DNA from: Akkermansia muciniphila
GTDB taxonomy: Bacteria > Verrucomicrobiota > Verrucomicrobiia > Verrucomicrobiales > V1-33
Assembly: GCA_945861415.1 (NCBI GenBank)
Contig: CAMAUV010000029.1
Span: forward strand, 1 to 57,273
Length of the DNA stretch: 57,273 nt
Direction of reading: 5' to 3'
Shown piece after piece: positions 9,024 through 17,987 of this stretch. The notes below the pieces were generated by a model, which saw only the letters and a list, made by a program, of their open reading frames with translations, did no database searches and was not told the DNA's origin. The position numbers were made by a program, and so were the translations under genes. The first letter of the stretch is position 1; each line of letters opens with the position of its first letter.

Positions 9024-9448
9024 TCAGGCGCCGTCGTTCTCTGCAAAATGCGCTAGCCCCGCGCCATCTATCGTGGACCAGAGGCCGAGCGGCGGAGCCC
9101 ATGCACCGGAGTCGCGCTTGCGCCGTGGGTTATTAAGCAGAGCGAACGCCGTGCGCCGGCGCGCCGCGGGCGCGGCGGGCGCGGCGGCGGAAACAGCAGC
9201 AAACATTTCTGGCAGCGCCCCGGAGTCGCGTGCGCTGAGCGCGATGGCCGGCTTCATCGGGCGACCTGCTTTGACCTCCTGCAGACTGAGCGGTGCCACC
9301 TTTTTCCCCTGCTGGTGCGCTTTTTTAGAACGAAACTGCCTACAGCAAAGTCACCCAACGCTGCTACAACAAGTAGCATGGTGCAGATATTTAAGGCGAC
9401 GCGCACTAGGCGGAAGGGTGGCGAGCCTTGCTTGAAAAGAGAGGGCAC
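9024..9448 (-). CDS. Candidate small membrane protein in two frames joined at an A-AAA-AAG heptamer
   Basis: Read on the minus strand from GTG 9448 (a TTG at 9472 is also possible), the first frame encodes MPSLFKQGSPPFRLVRVALN, a hydrophobic segment (CTMLLVVAALGDFAVGSFVL) and two Lys, and then degenerates to a stop at 9254. A shift of -1 at the heptamer in 9320-9326 moves reading into an open frame that continues AHQQGKKVAPLSLQEVKAG, through a Pro/Ala-rich stretch, to TGA at 9024. The joined product is about 141 residues with one N-terminal membrane helix. Codons in the second half are GC-rich in third position, as in real genes here, and the gene would converge neatly on the permease at 9011. 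I do not recognise a family. It may be a pseudogene with a poly-A indel. Confidence 0.4.
9320..9326 (-). other. Candidate -1 frameshift slippery heptamer A-AAA-AAG
   Basis: On the minus strand the zero frame of the upstream part reads CTA AAA AAG, which is X-XXY-YYZ with the same heptamer as the E. coli dnaX programmed frameshift. Slipping by -1 leads directly into the open downstream frame. No stimulatory hairpin was verified. Confidence 0.35.
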
Positions 9449-9563
9449 ACTGAGAGGGCAGGCTCGTGCCAAGGGAAGCTGGCGCCTCCAGATTTCTGCG
9501 GAGTCTTTTCCTGCGGGTCTTAAGGCAGCTTTGCGGCCAGCAGGGAAAATGGAAGCGTATTAT

Positions 9564-9587
9564 TTTGTTCATTTTTTCTTGAACAAA
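9564..9587. promoter_or_regulatory. Perfect 8-bp inverted repeat, probable operator of the MarR/GbsR-type regulator
   Basis: TTTGTTCA (9564-9571), an 8-base spacer, then TGAACAAA (9580-9587). The arms are perfect reverse complements in an AT-rich island within GC-rich DNA, 34 bases upstream of the regulator start and overlapping its candidate -35 box. That placement suggests autoregulation and possibly control of the whole polysaccharide locus. Confidence 0.6.
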
Positions 9588-9606
9588 TTAGATTTCGGGG
9601 TATTCT
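9579..9606 (+). promoter_or_regulatory. Candidate sigma-70-type promoter for the polysaccharide locus
   Basis: TTGAAC (9579-9584) and TATTCT (9601-9606) with a 16-base spacer, 14 bases ahead of the regulator ATG at 9621. Transcription from here would leave a very short leader. It overlaps the right arm of the inverted repeat, as expected for repression. Confidence 0.45.
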
Positions 9607-9620
9607 TAACCAGCGTACCC

Positions 9621-10136
9621 ATGCCAACCGCCGCCACAGAACGGGCTAATGAAACAGCCGCCTCCGCCGAACTCTCTGCATTGGAGGTTGAGGTGATTGG
9701 GTTGTTTGTGAATGCAGTCAGATTGCTGGGGATGCCCAAGAGCGTAGGGGAAATCTACGGGTTGCTCTACATTTCCTCCCAGCCACTTCCTCTGGATGCT
9801 CTGGTGGAGCGGCTGCATATCAGCAAGGGCTCGGCCAGCCAAGGGCTGAAAGTGCTGCGCGCGTTTGGAGCCGTTAAGCAGGTCTATATCGGTGGCGACC
9901 GGCGCGACCACTACGCGGCCGAGACGGAACTGAAGAAGCTCGCCGCGGGATTCATCCGGGAAGAAATCAAGCCGCGCTTGGAAAGTGGGGCGGCGAGGCT
10001 GGAGCGTCTGAGGGTCCTCAGCGCCGCAGAGGCGTCCGGCGATTCTGAGCACTATCAGGGACGCGTGGCCAAGCTCGCGCAGTGGCACGCCCGCAGCCAA
10101 GAACTTTTGCCCCTGCTCACCACCGTGCTCGACTGA
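9621..10136 (+). CDS. MarR/GbsR-type winged-helix transcriptional regulator
   Basis: 171 residues from ATG 9621. The frame is open further upstream, but that part crosses the promoter and inverted repeat and has no coding character. The core is a winged helix-turn-helix: MPKSVGEIYGLLYIS, then PLDALVERLHISKGSASQGLKVLRAFGAVKQVYI, with basic residues after the recognition helix, followed by a long helical C-terminus (ERLRVLSAAEA) suited to dimerisation. This arrangement resembles the GbsR branch of MarR-like regulators. It lies first in the polysaccharide locus and five bases ahead of a NusG-like gene, so it likely controls the locus by binding the inverted repeat at 9564-9587. Ligand unknown. 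Confidence 0.75.
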   Translation: MPTAATERANETAASAELSALEVEVIGLFVNAVRLLGMPKSVGEIYGLLYISSQPLPLDALVERLHISKGSASQGLKVLRAFGAVKQVYIGGDRRDHYAAETELKKLAAGFIREEIKPRLESGAARLERLRVLSAAEASGDSEHYQGRVAKLAQWHARSQELLPLLTTVLD

Positions 10137-10141
10137 CCGCC

Positions 10142-10690
10142 ATGGACCTTCTAGATACGACAGAAAAATGGCGCGTGATCCGCGGGAAACCGAAGAGAGA
10201 GCACCTCGCCGCGCAGCATTTGAAAGCGGCGGGCTTTGAGTCGTTTTGCCCGCGCATCCGTCACCAGCGTGGCACGCTGCGGGGGAAGGTGTGGTTTGTC
10301 GAGGCACTGTTTCCGGGGTATTTGTTTGCGCGTTTTGCCGCAGTGCAGCTCCGGCATGTGGCCAGCGTGCCTTTTGTCAGCCAGGTGCTCAATTTCATGG
10401 AGGACTGCGGCTCAGTGTCCGATCGCGTCGTTTCCGACCTGCGCTCCTCGGTGGATGCCAAGGAAATAATCACCGTGCCGCCGCCCATCCTTGCAGGCGA
10501 CACCGTGGACCTCGTCGTCGGCCCGCTGCGCGGTCAGACCGCAACCGTCACCCGCGTCCTGCCCGGGGCAGAACGCGTACGGATACTCCTCGAATTCCTC
10601 GGCAACCTCCGTGAGGTCGAAATTTCCATCCTCGAACTCCTTGGCGACCGCGACCCCCGCATCGGGGCTCTCCCGGCTCACGCCGCCTGA
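10142..10690 (+). CDS. NusG/RfaH-like transcription elongation (antitermination) factor
   Basis: 182 residues from ATG 10142. The N-terminal NGN domain is recognisable from KWRVIRGKPKREHLAAQHLKA, the FCPRIR segment and LFPGYLFARF; the C-terminal KOW domain reads GDTVDLVVGPLRGQTATVTRVL and ends with VEISILELLG. It is a specialised NusG paralogue of the kind (RfaH, UpxY, LoaP) that sits at the start of long polysaccharide operons and stops RNA polymerase from terminating inside them, which here matters because the locus runs over 45 kb and the cell has Rho. It follows the regulator by five bases, so the two form a control pair. Confidence 0.85.
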   Translation: MDLLDTTEKWRVIRGKPKREHLAAQHLKAAGFESFCPRIRHQRGTLRGKVWFVEALFPGYLFARFAAVQLRHVASVPFVSQVLNFMEDCGSVSDRVVSDLRSSVDAKEIITVPPPILAGDTVDLVVGPLRGQTATVTRVLPGAERVRILLEFLGNLREVEISILELLGDRDPRIGALPAHAA

Positions 10691-10856
10691 CCCTTCTCCC
10701 TCTCCATAGGGCCGTGGCTCCTGTCCCCGGCGCGCCCGCTTCACGATGTACCTCGTGCCTCCCGTGATCTCATCCACCTCCCGCAGGACTGGTTTTGCTG
10801 AAACTCTCGGCATTCGACCAGGGGCGGCAGCTTGAGCGGATTTTCTCTTCCTCACT

Positions 10857-12038
10857 TTGAAACAAAAAACCGACGTCATCATCGCCGGCGCGGGCTTTTC
10901 TGGCATGGTCCTTGCCGAGCGATTCGCCGCTCACGGACTAAAGTGCACCATCCTAGAAAAACGCCCGCACATCGGCGGCAATGCGTGGGACTGCGCGGAC
11001 CGGAACGGCGTCCTCTACCACCCATACGGCCCCCACTATTTTCGCACCAACAGCCGCGCAGTCCGCGAGTATCTCTCCCGCTTCACTGATTGGCAGCACG
11101 TTGACTACCGCATCAAATCATGGACCCACGGGCGTTACTGGAGCTTCCCGGTCAACCTCGAGACTTTCGAGCAGCTTATCGCCAAACCCGCCACCGAATA
11201 CGAATTCAAAGCATGGCTCGCCGCCAAGCGCGTCCCCATTGAGCACCCCCAGAACAGCGAAGAAGTCATCCTCTCCCAGACCGGTCACGAGTTTTACGAG
11301 ATGTTCTTCCGCGGCTACACCATGAAACACTGGCACCGCCATCCGCGCGAACTCGACCCCTCAGTCACCGCCCGCATCCCCATCCGCACCACGCGCGACG
11401 ACCATTATTTGCGTGAGGAATTCCAAGCCCTCCCCAGTCTTGGATACAATCACCTCTTCGAGCAAATGCTCGCCTCCTCTCCCAACATCGAAGTCAAACT
11501 CGGCGTGGATTTCCAAGACGCCCGAAATCACTTCGAAGCCAGGCACACGATCTATACCGGCCCCGTGGATGCCTACTTCGACTTCCGCCACGGACGCCTC
11601 CCTTGGCGCTCCCTGCGCTTTGAAATGGAGAGCTTTACTCCCGACCGCCTCGTTGAGCGCGAGTCCATCGCAGGCAAGAAACACCACTGGCAGCCCGCCA
11701 TGCAGGTGAACTACCCAAACGACCACGACTATACCCGCATCGTCGAGATCAAGCACGCCACCCAGCAGCCCAGCGACTGCACCAACATCGTCCGCGAATA
11801 CTCCCAAGACGACGCTCCCGGTCGCGAGCCCTACTACCCAATCCCCGCCCCCGACGCCCGGGCCATGTATGAGAAATACAAACTCCTCGCAGCCGTCGAG
11901 CCCGGCGTGAGCTTCGTGGGCCGCCTCGCCACCTATCATTATTACAATATGGATCAGGTAACCGCCATGGCCCTCCATGAATTCGACCGCCTCACCGCCC
12001 CCGGCGGGCCATTCGCCGGATTGGCCTCTCATCGCTAA
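10857..12038 (+). CDS. glf: UDP-galactopyranose mutase
   Basis: 393 residues, typical for the family, with a TTG start at 10857 (KQKTDVII follows directly; no ATG fits the N-terminal Rossmann strand). The FAD-binding loop is VIIAGAGFSGMVLAERF, then RPHIGGNAWD. Mutase-specific motifs are HPYGPHYFRTN, GYTMKHWHRHPRELDPSV, IYTGPVDAYFDFRHG, LPWRSLRFE and GRLATYHYYNMDQV. It interconverts UDP-galactopyranose and UDP-galactofuranose in the cytoplasm, so the polymer probably contains galactofuranose. It precedes wbpA by 11 bases after a 166-base gap from the NusG-like gene in which I see no gene. Confidence 0.9.
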   Translation: MKQKTDVIIAGAGFSGMVLAERFAAHGLKCTILEKRPHIGGNAWDCADRNGVLYHPYGPHYFRTNSRAVREYLSRFTDWQHVDYRIKSWTHGRYWSFPVNLETFEQLIAKPATEYEFKAWLAAKRVPIEHPQNSEEVILSQTGHEFYEMFFRGYTMKHWHRHPRELDPSVTARIPIRTTRDDHYLREEFQALPSLGYNHLFEQMLASSPNIEVKLGVDFQDARNHFEARHTIYTGPVDAYFDFRHGRLPWRSLRFEMESFTPDRLVERESIAGKKHHWQPAMQVNYPNDHDYTRIVEIKHATQQPSDCTNIVREYSQDDAPGREPYYPIPAPDARAMYEKYKLLAAVEPGVSFVGRLATYHYYNMDQVTAMALHEFDRLTAPGGPFAGLASHR

Positions 12039-12049
12039 AGATTTCACTC

Positions 12050-13366
12050 ATGACTCCCAAAGACAAACTACAAAACGGAACCGCTGTCATTGGCGTGCTT
12101 GGACTCGGCTACGTCGGCCTGCCTCTCGTGCTCGGCTTCGCTGAGAAAAACATTCAGGTCATCGGTTTCGACGTGGATGTGAAAAAAGTGGACGCCCTCA
12201 ATGCAGGGCGGAGCTACATCCAGCACATCGGACCTGAGCGCGTGACCAACACCGTGAAAGCCGGCAAGCTCAGCGCCACTGCTGACTTCTCACGCATCCC
12301 GGAAGTGGACGTCATCATCATTTGTGTGCCCACCCCGCTTGATCACCACCACGAGCCTGACCTCAGTTACGTGCGTGCCACCCGCGACACCATTCTCCCC
12401 TACTTACGGGCCAACCAGCTCGTTGCGCTGGAGAGTACTACTTATCCCGGCACCACTGACGAAGAATTCCTCGGCCCTATCAAGGATCGCGGCTTCAAAC
12501 TCGGGGAGGATTTCTTCCTCGTCTTCAGCCCGGAGCGCGAAGATCCCGGCAACCCCGACTTCCACGGTACGGGTATCCCGAAAGTTGTCGGTGGTCACTG
12601 CCCCGCGTGCCTTGAGCAAGGTGTCGCGGCTTACAGTGCCATTTATAAAAAAGTCGTGCCCACCTCCTCAACCCGCGTGGCGGAAATGGTGAAGCTTCTA
12701 GAGAACATCTTCCGCGCCGTGAACATCGGTCTCGTCAACGAAATGAAGATCGTCGCCGACGAAATGGGCATCGATATTTGGGAAGTCATCGAAGCGGCGA
12801 AGACGAAGCCCTTCGGCTTCACAGCATTCTATCCCGGCCCCGGTCTCGGCGGTCACTGCATTCCCATCGACCCATTCTACCTCACATGGAAGGCGCGCGA
12901 ATTCGGGGTCCATACCCGCTTCATCGAACTCGCCGGTGAGATCAACGAAGGCATGCCGCACTACGTTGTGCGCCGCGTAGGCGAGCGCCTCAATAAATTG
13001 AAGAAACCGCTCAACGGCAGCAAAGTTCTCGTCCTAGGTCTTGCCTACAAAGCCAACGTGGACGACATGCGCGAAAGCCCCACTTTCAAACTTTTCGACC
13101 TTCTCCGCGGCCAGGGTGCAGAACTCAGCTTCCACGATCCCCACATTCCTGTCATCACACCCACGCGCGAGCACTCCGAATACACCGGCTGGAAATCCAT
13201 TGAATGGAACGAGGCCGCTGTCAGTGCGCATGATCTCGTTTTGATCTCCACGCATCACTCGAAGGTGAACCTGAACGAACTCGCCGCTTGGGCCCCCGTC
13301 ATCGTGGATACCCGGAATGCGATGAACTGCATCGCGACGAAACCCGGTCAAGTGACGAAAGCATAG
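12050..13366 (+). CDS. wbpA: UDP-N-acetyl-D-glucosamine 6-dehydrogenase (WbpA-type nucleotide-sugar dehydrogenase)
   Basis: 438 residues. The NAD-binding GVLGLGYVGLPL is near the N terminus, followed by CVPTPLDHHHEPDLSY, ESTTYPGTT, SPEREDPGN, the catalytic-Cys loop GPGLGGHCIPIDPFY (Cys270) and the C-terminal domain with GLAYKANVDDMRESP. The SPEREDPGN and LDHHHEPD forms fit the WbpA branch acting on UDP-GlcNAc rather than UDP-glucose dehydrogenase. It oxidises C6 twice to give UDP-GlcNAcA, the first step toward diamino-mannuronic acids. Partner genes wbpB, wbpD, wbpE and wbpI homologues lie in the same locus. Confidence 0.88.
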   Translation: MTPKDKLQNGTAVIGVLGLGYVGLPLVLGFAEKNIQVIGFDVDVKKVDALNAGRSYIQHIGPERVTNTVKAGKLSATADFSRIPEVDVIIICVPTPLDHHHEPDLSYVRATRDTILPYLRANQLVALESTTYPGTTDEEFLGPIKDRGFKLGEDFFLVFSPEREDPGNPDFHGTGIPKVVGGHCPACLEQGVAAYSAIYKKVVPTSSTRVAEMVKLLENIFRAVNIGLVNEMKIVADEMGIDIWEVIEAAKTKPFGFTAFYPGPGLGGHCIPIDPFYLTWKAREFGVHTRFIELAGEINEGMPHYVVRRVGERLNKLKKPLNGSKVLVLGLAYKANVDDMRESPTFKLFDLLRGQGAELSFHDPHIPVITPTREHSEYTGWKSIEWNEAAVSAHDLVLISTHHSKVNLNELAAWAPVIVDTRNAMNCIATKPGQVTKA

Positions 13367-13373
13367 ACGCAGC

Positions 13374-13427
13374 GTGGGCTTCCAGCCCACAAGCATTCAT
13401 GGCAAGCCATGTGGGTCGAGCGCCCAC
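13374..13427. repeat. Cluster of three short hairpins (REP-like) between wbpA and wbpB
   Basis: GTGGGCT-TCC-AGCCCAC (13374-13390) is a perfect 7-bp hairpin. CATGGC-AA-GCCATG (13398-13411) is a second perfect one. GTGGG-N7-CCCAC (13411-13427) is a third and resembles the first. Three adjoining palindromes in 54 bases within an otherwise tight operon look like a repetitive extragenic element; it could also be an mRNA-stability element. Confidence 0.5.
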
Positions 13428-13435
13428 GCGACACG

Positions 13436-14371
13436 ATGAAACTAGCAGCAATCGGCTCCGGATCATGGGGCAAAAACATAGTGCACACCCTGCACCAAAT
13501 GGGCGCACTCGGTGTCGTCGCAGAAACCGCCCCACACCTGCAGGAGCAACTCGTCGCTGGCTACCCCGGACTCGAAGTCTTGAGCGACTATAACGACCTC
13601 CTCACGCGCCCGGATATCTCCGCGGTGACCATCGCGACTCCTGCGCACACGCATCACTCCATCGCCAAAGACTGCCTGCTTGCCGGCAAAGATGTGTTTG
13701 TGGAAAAGCCCATGACCATGAACGCTGCGGAAGCGGAAGTCCTCGTGGAGATTGCCGCAAAGCACGGACGCATCCTCATGGTCGGCCACCTTCTGCTCTA
13801 TAAGCCCGCCGTGGAATTCATTCGCAGCTATTTGGCGGAAGGAAAGCTCGGCAAAGTCTTCACACTCCATCAGGAGCGCATGAAGCTGGGCAAAGCCCGC
13901 GCCCTAGAAAACGCGCTCTGGAGCCTCGGCGTCCACGATGTCGCCGCCCTGCTCTACATCGCCGGCGAAGCACCCGTTGGTGTTTCCTTCAGCGGTCATC
14001 GCGGTCTCCAGGCCGGCATTGAAGACGATACCTATCTTCACATGACCTTCGCCGATGGCCGCATCGCTCACCTGCACAACTCATGGCTCTGGCCAGAAGA
14101 CCGCCGTGGGCTCAAAGTCATCGGCGAGCGTGGCATGCTGGTCTATGACGAGAAGGCAGAGACCGTCACGCTAGTGAAGAAGCGAGTGGATGAGAAGCTC
14201 AACAACGTGGACGAAGGCGCAGAACTCCTTTTTGAAGCCCACAAAGACTTCCAAGCCCTGACTGTGGAGATGCAGCACTTCATGGACTGCGTGCAAACCC
14301 GCCAGCAGCCCCGCTCCTGCGGCCGCAATGGTCTCCAAGTGGTGCGCGTGCTGGAGCAGGCTGGGGCGTGA
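13436..14371 (+). CDS. wbpB: Gfo/Idh/MocA oxidoreductase, WbpB/WlbA-like (UDP-GlcNAcA 3-dehydrogenase)
   Basis: 311 residues from ATG 13436; starting here places the NAD-binding strand MKLAAIGSGSWGKN at the extreme N terminus as in the family. Further motifs are VTIATPAHTHHSIAKDCLLAGKDVFVEKPMT, with the EKP catalytic-Lys motif, and GVHDVAALLYI. WbpB-type enzymes oxidise C3 of UDP-GlcNAcA using bound NAD and 2-oxoglutarate as final acceptor, giving the substrate for the WbpE aminotransferase. A second paralogue is at 44237. The pathway assignment rests on the neighbouring wbpA, wbpD and wbpE homologues. Confidence 0.8.
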   Translation: MKLAAIGSGSWGKNIVHTLHQMGALGVVAETAPHLQEQLVAGYPGLEVLSDYNDLLTRPDISAVTIATPAHTHHSIAKDCLLAGKDVFVEKPMTMNAAEAEVLVEIAAKHGRILMVGHLLLYKPAVEFIRSYLAEGKLGKVFTLHQERMKLGKARALENALWSLGVHDVAALLYIAGEAPVGVSFSGHRGLQAGIEDDTYLHMTFADGRIAHLHNSWLWPEDRRGLKVIGERGMLVYDEKAETVTLVKKRVDEKLNNVDEGAELLFEAHKDFQALTVEMQHFMDCVQTRQQPRSCGRNGLQVVRVLEQAGA

Positions 14372-14380
14372 TATTTTGTT

Positions 14381-15433
14381 ATGGCGAAAATCGTCATTGT
14401 CACTGGCTCAGCCGGACTCATCGGCGCGGAATCCTGCCGGAGATTTCATGCTGAAGGCTATGGCATCACGGGCATAGACAATGATATGCGGGCGAAGTTC
14501 TTCGGTGAAGGCGCCTCGACGAAACCACAGCTCACCGTGCTGAGAAATGAATTGCCGAACTACGGTCACCACGACACGGACATCCGCGATGCCGCGACGG
14601 TGGATGCCATTTTCGCCGCTCACCGCGGGCAAATCGCCGTAGTCATTCACACAGCGGCCCAGCCATCCCACGACTGGGCCGCAAAGGAGCCGCTGACGGA
14701 CTTTGGCGTCAATGCCGTGGGCACTTTGAATCTCCTCGAAGCAGCAAGGAAGCACTGCCCAGAGGCTCCATTCATTTTCACCAGCACCAACAAAGTGTAT
14801 GGAGACTCCCCCAACCACCTGCCGCTCGTGGAGCAGGAGACACGCTGGGAAGTGGACACGACGCATCCTTTTTACGCTGGCATTGATGAGAGCATGAGTA
14901 TTGACCAGGCGCTGCATTCCGTATTCGGCGCGAGCAAAGTCGCGGCGGACGTGATGGTGCAGGAATACGGGCGCTACTTTGGTCTGCCGACGGTCACCTT
15001 TCGCGGCGGTTGTCTCACCGGCCCCGGTCATGCGGGGGCGGAACTCCACGGCTTCCTCAACTACCTCATGAAGTGCGTGGTCAGCGGCACAAAGTATCGC
15101 GTCCATGGCTACAAGGGGAAGCAAGTGCGTGATAACATTCACAGCGCGGACATGGTGGAGGCATTCTGGCAGTTTTCCAAAGCCCCGCGCGCCGGTGCTG
15201 TCTATAATATGGGCGGCAGCCGACATTCTCACTGCTCCATGCTGGAGGCGATTTCTCTCTGTGAACAAATCGCCGGTAAGAAACTCGACTGGGAATACGC
15301 CGAGACCAACCGCACGGGTGACCACATTTGGTATGTGAGCGACGTTCGCCGCTTTCAGGCGGACTATTCCGCGTGGCAATACCGCTACGATCTCCGGCGC
15401 CTACTGGAGGAAATCCATGACTCTTTGCGCTAA
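14381..15433 (+). CDS. NAD-dependent sugar epimerase (CDP-paratose 2-epimerase-like)
   Basis: 350 residues of the extended short-chain dehydrogenase family. The NAD-binding loop is [29 protein letters not shown] and [17 protein letters not shown] follow, and the active-site pair appears as an FGASK segment with no obvious Tyr immediately four residues before the Lys, so the YxxxK motif is altered here. [20 protein letters not shown] and [17 protein letters not shown] are close to the CDP-paratose/CDP-tyvelose 2-epimerase branch. Substrate is inferred only. It begins nine bases after wbpB and overlaps the next gene by 17 bases. Confidence 0.72.
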   Translation: MAKIVIVTGSAGLIGAESCRRFHAEGYGITGIDNDMRAKFFGEGASTKPQLTVLRNELPNYGHHDTDIRDAATVDAIFAAHRGQIAVVIHTAAQPSHDWAAKEPLTDFGVNAVGTLNLLEAARKHCPEAPFIFTSTNKVYGDSPNHLPLVEQETRWEVDTTHPFYAGIDESMSIDQALHSVFGASKVAADVMVQEYGRYFGLPTVTFRGGCLTGPGHAGAELHGFLNYLMKCVVSGTKYRVHGYKGKQVRDNIHSADMVEAFWQFSKAPRAGAVYNMGGSRHSHCSMLEAISLCEQIAGKKLDWEYAETNRTGDHIWYVSDVRRFQADYSAWQYRYDLRRLLEEIHDSLR

Positions 15434-17309
15434 CAAGCTCAACGCCCCTTGTATGCGGCGGTGGCTGCTGCTGGTGGCGGGGGTGCTGATCATCCTCGGC
15501 ATGAGGTTCGCCCTGACCGAGCGCTTCACCAGCACTGTGCCGCTCGCGGACGATTGGCTGATGATGGACAAGCTGGAAGCATGGTCGCAGGGTGGACGTG
15601 ACTGGGGTTGGCTGCTGGAGCGCCATAATGGCACGCACCTCACACTGTTCTCCCGTCTCCTCGCAGCGGTGAGCGTTGAACTGAATTGTCTGTGGGAACC
15701 GCGCGTGGATAATTTGCTGCACGCACTAGTTTATGCTGCCTGCGCGGTGGTGCTTGCGCGTTACTTTTCAAAGATTGTGCCCGAGCGTGCAACGCTGATG
15801 ACAGCGCTGGTTCTGCTGTTCTTCGCCATTCCGTTCGCCGGCGTTCGCAGCACATGGGCATTCCTGAGCGCATTCGATTTCTGTACGATCTTCGCATTCC
15901 TCGCGTTCACTGCGATGGCATGGCGCAGCGAAAAGTTGTGGGCGTTGCCTGTCGCGCTGGTGCTCGCTGTCGCCGCCTCATTCAGCCTTGGCTCCGGCTG
16001 CATGGCTGGACTGGCAATGGCTTTGGTCGCGGGCGCAGAGATGGTGCTTGCGCGCAGGGTTCCAAAATCCGGCCTGCTGTGGAGCGGGTGTGGGCTCGCG
16101 GTGTTCCTTGGTTTCTACCTCACGATGGGAAAGCCCACGGTGACGAACGAGATCAAAACGTTCGTCCTCACCGAATCCATCGGCGCTGCCTTCAAAGCAC
16201 TGGCATGGCCGATCTTTCTCACGCCACTGGCGGTGTCCGCGCTTGCTCCTTTCTCGCTGCTGGCGTGGCGTTACCTCAGGGGCGGGGAAGATTTTCGCTC
16301 CGATTCTCGGGTGCGCGCTCTCATGCTGGCGTGGACATGGCTGCTGCTGCAGGCCTTTGCCATCGGTTTCATGCGAGGCGACAATGGGAATCGCGGTATC
16401 CCTTCCATGCGCTACAATGACTTGCTCATGCCGTTCGTTTTCGTAGAAGCGGCGACGCTGCTCTCTCTTTTGGCGCGCGAACCAAGCCGGAAATTGCTGC
16501 TTGTACGCAACGCTTGGACTTTGCTGCTGGTGGCGGGCATGACCCTGCAGCTGCTCTGGCGCACATGGCCATTCATGGCGCGTGAGAATGGTGAATTTAG
16601 CGAATGGGTGCGGCAGCGGAATGTGCGCGACTTTTTCCGCGGAAATCCCGAGTCGCTGCGTACGGCACAGCGTGAAGTGAAAGATTCCTCCGCCATCTAC
16701 ATGATCGGCGATCGCATTGAGCCGATGCTTAATGAAATTGCCTCCGGAAAGTGGGACATCAAAACCGCCGGCAGCATGGCAGGCATTCAGCTTAAGTTTC
16801 CAGAGGCTTCCGGCGTCATCGCGGGTGGTGTGCCGCCTGAGTATTTTACGAATCCGGCGCTGGAGTATTATGGCACGTTCAGCCCTCAGCGGCTCGAAAG
16901 CGCTACCGGCATGGCGGTTTCGGAGCCCTTCGGCGTGAAGGGAAACAGCCTGACTTTCGATTTGATCGTGGACAAAAAGGCGCGATTCGATGGCTACGGT
17001 CTGGACGGATTGGGCCTGAAACTTATCACCGCTGACGGCGCGGAGATCGATGTTCTGCGCTCGCTGAGGGCAAAAGCACCGAGCCTTTTGCGGGATCGTG
17101 AGAACGTGTGTGTCCCCGTGACGCCGGGCAGTTATACACTGTCGCTCGCGGATACTTCCTCCGACCTGTCTCTGGCTTTCTCTGCTCCCATGGAAGGCGG
17201 CCGCGTCTCAATGGCGGTTCATCAGTCGCTCGCTTCCGCGAAGCTCCTCATTGCCACGGGCGTGGGCTTCCTCGGGCTTCTTGCATGCACCCGTTCCGCC
17301 GCAGCGTGA
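15417..17309 (+). CDS. Large polytopic membrane protein (GT-C-like), function unknown
   Basis: 630 residues. Residues ~1-400 hold about ten hydrophobic segments; ~410-600 form a soluble C-terminal domain; the last ~25 residues are again hydrophobic ([14 protein letters not shown]). The first loop has [14 protein letters not shown] and [15 protein letters not shown], an acidic-pair loop like those seen in GT-C glycosyltransferases, but no family signature is decisive. It starts inside the preceding epimerase gene, so translation is coupled, and the methyltransferase ATG follows its stop by one base. Possible roles are a lipid-linked-sugar transferase or a polymer-assembly protein. Confidence 0.6.
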   Translation: MTLCANKLNAPCMRRWLLLVAGVLIILGMRFALTERFTSTVPLADDWLMMDKLEAWSQGGRDWGWLLERHNGTHLTLFSRLLAAVSVELNCLWEPRVDNLLHALVYAACAVVLARYFSKIVPERATLMTALVLLFFAIPFAGVRSTWAFLSAFDFCTIFAFLAFTAMAWRSEKLWALPVALVLAVAASFSLGSGCMAGLAMALVAGAEMVLARRVPKSGLLWSGCGLAVFLGFYLTMGKPTVTNEIKTFVLTESIGAAFKALAWPIFLTPLAVSALAPFSLLAWRYLRGGEDFRSDSRVRALMLAWTWLLLQAFAIGFMRGDNGNRGIPSMRYNDLLMPFVFVEAATLLSLLAREPSRKLLLVRNAWTLLLVAGMTLQLLWRTWPFMARENGEFSEWVRQRNVRDFFRGNPESLRTAQREVKDSSAIYMIGDRIEPMLNEIASGKWDIKTAGSMAGIQLKFPEASGVIAGGVPPEYFTNPALEYYGTFSPQRLESATGMAVSEPFGVKGNSLTFDLIVDKKARFDGYGLDGLGLKLITADGAEIDVLRSLRAKAPSLLRDRENVCVPVTPGSYTLSLADTSSDLSLAFSAPMEGGRVSMAVHQSLASAKLLIATGVGFLGLLACTRSAAA

Positions 17310-17310
17310 A

Positions 17311-17982
17311 ATGTTCTCCCACGAATCACCGGATGAGCTTCGGGCTCAATACGCGCGCCGCTTCACGGCCATGCAGGACTACCGCCAGCGCATGTGGAGT
17401 GTGCTCACCGCGCAATACTTTCAGCAGTTTATCCCTGAGCAGGGTTCGGTGCTCGATCTCGGCTGCGGCTGGGGCGAGTTCATCAATCAGATCAAGGGCG
17501 CGCGGAAGTTTGGCATGGACCTCAATCCAGACAGCGGCCCCCGGCTTGCAGACGGCGTGCAGTTTCTCCATCAGGACTGCTCGGAGTCATGGCAGTTGGA
17601 GCGCGGCAGCCTCGACACTGTCTTCACCAGTAACTTCTTCGAGCATCTCCCGGGCAAAGCTGCTCTGAAGGCCACTCTCGCTCACGCCTTCACTGCATTG
17701 AAGCCCGGAGGGCGGCTGATTGCTCTCGGCCCTAACGTCAAAGCCATTGGCGGGGCCTACTGGGATTTCTTCGACCACCACGTGATGCTTACTGAGCAGT
17801 CCCTGCGCGAAATACTCGAACTTGCTGGATTTACGACTGAGCGCTGCATCGCCCGCTTCCTGCCTTACACCGCTGTTGGCAAACCTCAGGCTCCGCTCTG
17901 GATGATCCGACTCTATCTAAAGCTCCCGATTGTGTGGCGGTTCTTCGGCGGACAGTTTCTTCTCGTCGTGCGGCGACCCTGA
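17311..17982 (+). CDS. SAM-dependent methyltransferase (class I)
   Basis: 223 residues from ATG 17311, one base after the preceding stop. Motif I is SVLDLGCGWGEFINQ, followed by the acidic post-I strand GMDLNP, motif II around LDTVFTSNFFEHL and motif III LKPGGRLIALGPN. FFDHHVMLTEQSLREILELAGF is the usual C-terminal end of methyltransferases in sugar loci. It probably methylates a sugar or a nucleotide-linked sugar; acceptor unknown. Cytoplasmic. Confidence 0.8.
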   Translation: MFSHESPDELRAQYARRFTAMQDYRQRMWSVLTAQYFQQFIPEQGSVLDLGCGWGEFINQIKGARKFGMDLNPDSGPRLADGVQFLHQDCSESWQLERGSLDTVFTSNFFEHLPGKAALKATLAHAFTALKPGGRLIALGPNVKAIGGAYWDFFDHHVMLTEQSLREILELAGFTTERCIARFLPYTAVGKPQAPLWMIRLYLKLPIVWRFFGGQFLLVVRRP

Positions 17983-17987
17983 TTTTT

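Noticed and set aside
9315..9620. Upstream extension of the regulator gene to 9315
   Set aside because: The extension would run through the promoter and inverted repeat and has no conserved residues; ATG 9621 fits the winged-helix start.
10412..10906. Minus-strand frame with a protein-like stretch over 10691-10856
   Set aside because: Most of it is antisense to the NusG-like gene and glf; the free part is too short and unmatched to call.
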